Origin: Duganella sp. SG902
GTDB taxonomy: Bacteria; Pseudomonadota; Gammaproteobacteria; Burkholderiales; Burkholderiaceae_D
DNA: 64,000 nt
Direction: 5' to 3'
Assembly: GCF_013376005.1 (NCBI RefSeq)
Contig: NZ_JABMJK010000002.1
Coordinates: 558,001 to 622,000 of the forward strand
Of this stretch, positions 62,915 through 64,000 are shown in pieces. A program made the position numbers and the translations under genes. A model generated the notes under the pieces. It made no database searches, was not told where the DNA came from, and saw only the letters and a program-made list of their open reading frames with translations. Numbering within the stretch: position 1 is the first letter of the stretch; each line of letters begins with the position of its first letter.

Positions 62915-63649
62915 ATGACTTCTGTAACCCGTCCAAGCGGCCGCCCGGTCGACGCCCTGCGCACCCTGCGCCTGACCCGCGACTACACCAAGCACGCCGA
63001 GGGCTCGGTGCTGATCGAATGCGGCGACACCAAGGTGATTTGCACCGCCAGCATCGAAGAGAAAGTGCCCGGCTTCCTCAAGGGCAAAGGCCAGGGCTGG
63101 CTGACCGCCGAATACGGCATGCTGCCGCGCTCCACCCACAGCCGCATGGACCGCGAGGCGGCCAAGGGCAAGCAGTCCGGCCGCACGCAGGAAATCCAGC
63201 GCCTGATCGGCCGCTCGCTGCGCGCCGCCTTCGACCTGGAAGCGTTCGGCGAGCGCACCCTGCACCTCGACTGCGACGTGATCCAGGCCGACGGCGGCAC
63301 CCGCACCGCGTCCATCACCGGCGCCATGGTGGCGGCCTACGACGCGTTCTCCAAGCTGGTGGCGCGCGGCGCGATTCCGGCGATCCCGCTCAAGCACTTC
63401 GTGGCGGCGATCTCGGTCGGCGTGTACCAGGGCACGCCGGTGCTGGACCTGGACTACGTGGAGGATTCGGGCTGCGATACCGACATGAACGTGGTGATGA
63501 CCGACGCCGGCCACTTCATCGAAGTGCAGGGCACGGCCGAAGGTGCCGCCTTCGACCGCGCCGGCATGAACCGCCTGCTCGATCTGGCGCAGGCCGGCAT
63601 CGCGGACCTGATCAAGCTGCAGAAGCAGACCCTGGGCCTGCCCGGCTGA
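62915..63649 (+). CDS. rph: Ribonuclease PH
   Basis: RNase PH trims the 3' ends of tRNA precursors using phosphate. The 244 residues match the full-length family. The start is [20 protein letters not shown]. The catalytic core contains [20 protein letters not shown] and [20 protein letters not shown]. The C-terminal part contains [20 protein letters not shown]. It is intact, unlike the frameshifted copy in E. coli K-12. Confidence 0.96.
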   Translation: MTSVTRPSGRPVDALRTLRLTRDYTKHAEGSVLIECGDTKVICTASIEEKVPGFLKGKGQGWLTAEYGMLPRSTHSRMDREAAKGKQSGRTQEIQRLIGRSLRAAFDLEAFGERTLHLDCDVIQADGGTRTASITGAMVAAYDAFSKLVARGAIPAIPLKHFVAAISVGVYQGTPVLDLDYVEDSGCDTDMNVVMTDAGHFIEVQGTAEGAAFDRAGMNRLLDLAQAGIADLIKLQKQTLGLPG

Positions 63650-63668
63650 TCGCCCGCGGCCGGCCGCG

Positions 63669-63697
63669 TTGAGCCGGGCCGGAAAAGGGCATACAAT
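63669..63697 (+). promoter_or_regulatory. Sigma-70-type promoter before the last gene
   Basis: TTGAGC at 63669-63674, a 17-base spacer, then TACAAT at 63692-63697. Transcription would begin near 63704, only a few bases before the ATG at 63707, implying a nearly leaderless mRNA. Confidence 0.6.
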
Positions 63698-63706
63698 CGG
63701 AACACT

Positions 63707-64000
63707 ATGAAAAAATGGATGACGCTCCCGCTGGTGTGCATCATGTTTTTGATGTGTCCAGTGTCTGCCCGGGACCTGAATATCGTCTTCATTCCGAAGT
63801 CCCACGACCAGGACTTCTGGCTCTTCATGCGGCAAGGCGTCGACAAGGCGATGCAGGAGGAAGGCCAGATCAAGCTGACCTGGCGCGGCCCCGCCTACAA
63901 CGACGACATCGACTCGCAGATCCAGATCGTGCAGATCTACGCCAAGCCCGAGGTCGACGCCATCATCATCGCCGCCACCGACCGCGCGCGCCTGGTCGAG
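63707..64000 (+). CDS. Sugar-type periplasmic binding protein, 5' part only
   Basis: The gene runs off the right edge after 98 codons. A signal peptide (MKKWMTLPLVCIMFLMCPVS, cleavage after ARA/SA) is followed by the start of a LacI/ribose-binding-like (peripla_BP_4) domain (DLNIVFIPKSHDQDFWLFMR, then QGVDKAMQE and PEVDAIIIAATDRARLVE). It could be a free binding protein or the sensor part of a larger kinase; the missing 3' end would decide. Confidence 0.8.
   Translation, partial: MKKWMTLPLVCIMFLMCPVSARDLNIVFIPKSHDQDFWLFMRQGVDKAMQEEGQIKLTWRGPAYNDDIDSQIQIVQIYAKPEVDAIIIAATDRARLVE

Overview
The window is GC-rich DNA that looks like a flagellated betaproteobacterium of the order Burkholderiales, most likely Oxalobacteraceae (the Massilia/Duganella/Janthinobacterium group). 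The reasons are the gene order flhG-fliA-motC-motD, the split flg and fli operons, the fliD-fliS-fliT-fliK-like-flhB-like-ycgR block, and the neighbouring gmk-rpoZ-spoT and yicC-kinase-phosphatase-rph blocks. The genus is an inference from gene content; no 16S rRNA or tRNA gene was seen.

Positions 1-49,000 hold nearly a complete flagellar regulon. On the + strand are the 3' end of flhG, then fliA (sigma-28) and the stator genes motC and motD. flgN, flgM and flgA run on the - strand, divergent from a + strand rod/hook/ring operon flgB to flgJ. flgK and flgL follow behind their own sigma-28-type promoter. From about 38 kb back to 15.7 kb the - strand carries fliF-G-H-I-J-K and then fliL-M-N-O-P-Q-R. 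After fliR, as the last gene in that direction, comes a 10-kb gene for a giant octapeptide-repeat protein of about 3,317 residues with a calcium-binding type C-terminus. fliE is divergent from fliF. A second - strand block is flagellin fliC, flaG, fliD, fliS, fliT, a FliK-like protein, a FlhB C-terminal-like protein and a YcgR-type flagellar brake, with a diguanylate cyclase just upstream of fliC.

Five good sigma-28 promoter candidates share an 11-base spacer: one each before flgM, flgK and fliD, and two before fliC. FliA and its anti-sigma factor FlgM therefore probably control the late genes. Three palindromic elements sit in the three convergent gene junctions of the flagellar region. One of them is a perfect 90-bp palindrome with no spacer.

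Positions 48.7-64 kb are more general. They hold a NarL-type two-component pair, greB, two tandem related periplasmic-binding-like proteins, and a secreted beta-propeller/Calx-beta-like protein. Next come spoT, rpoZ and gmk, a DUF72 protein, two small enzyme-like proteins and yicC. The window ends with a serine/threonine kinase and PP2C phosphatase pair, rph, and the start of a sugar-type periplasmic binding protein.

The best candidate for an undescribed system is the giant repeat protein. It has roughly 370 copies of an 8-residue unit, arranged in about 20 higher-order blocks of about 134 residues. It lies at the 3' end of the flagellar export-apparatus operon.
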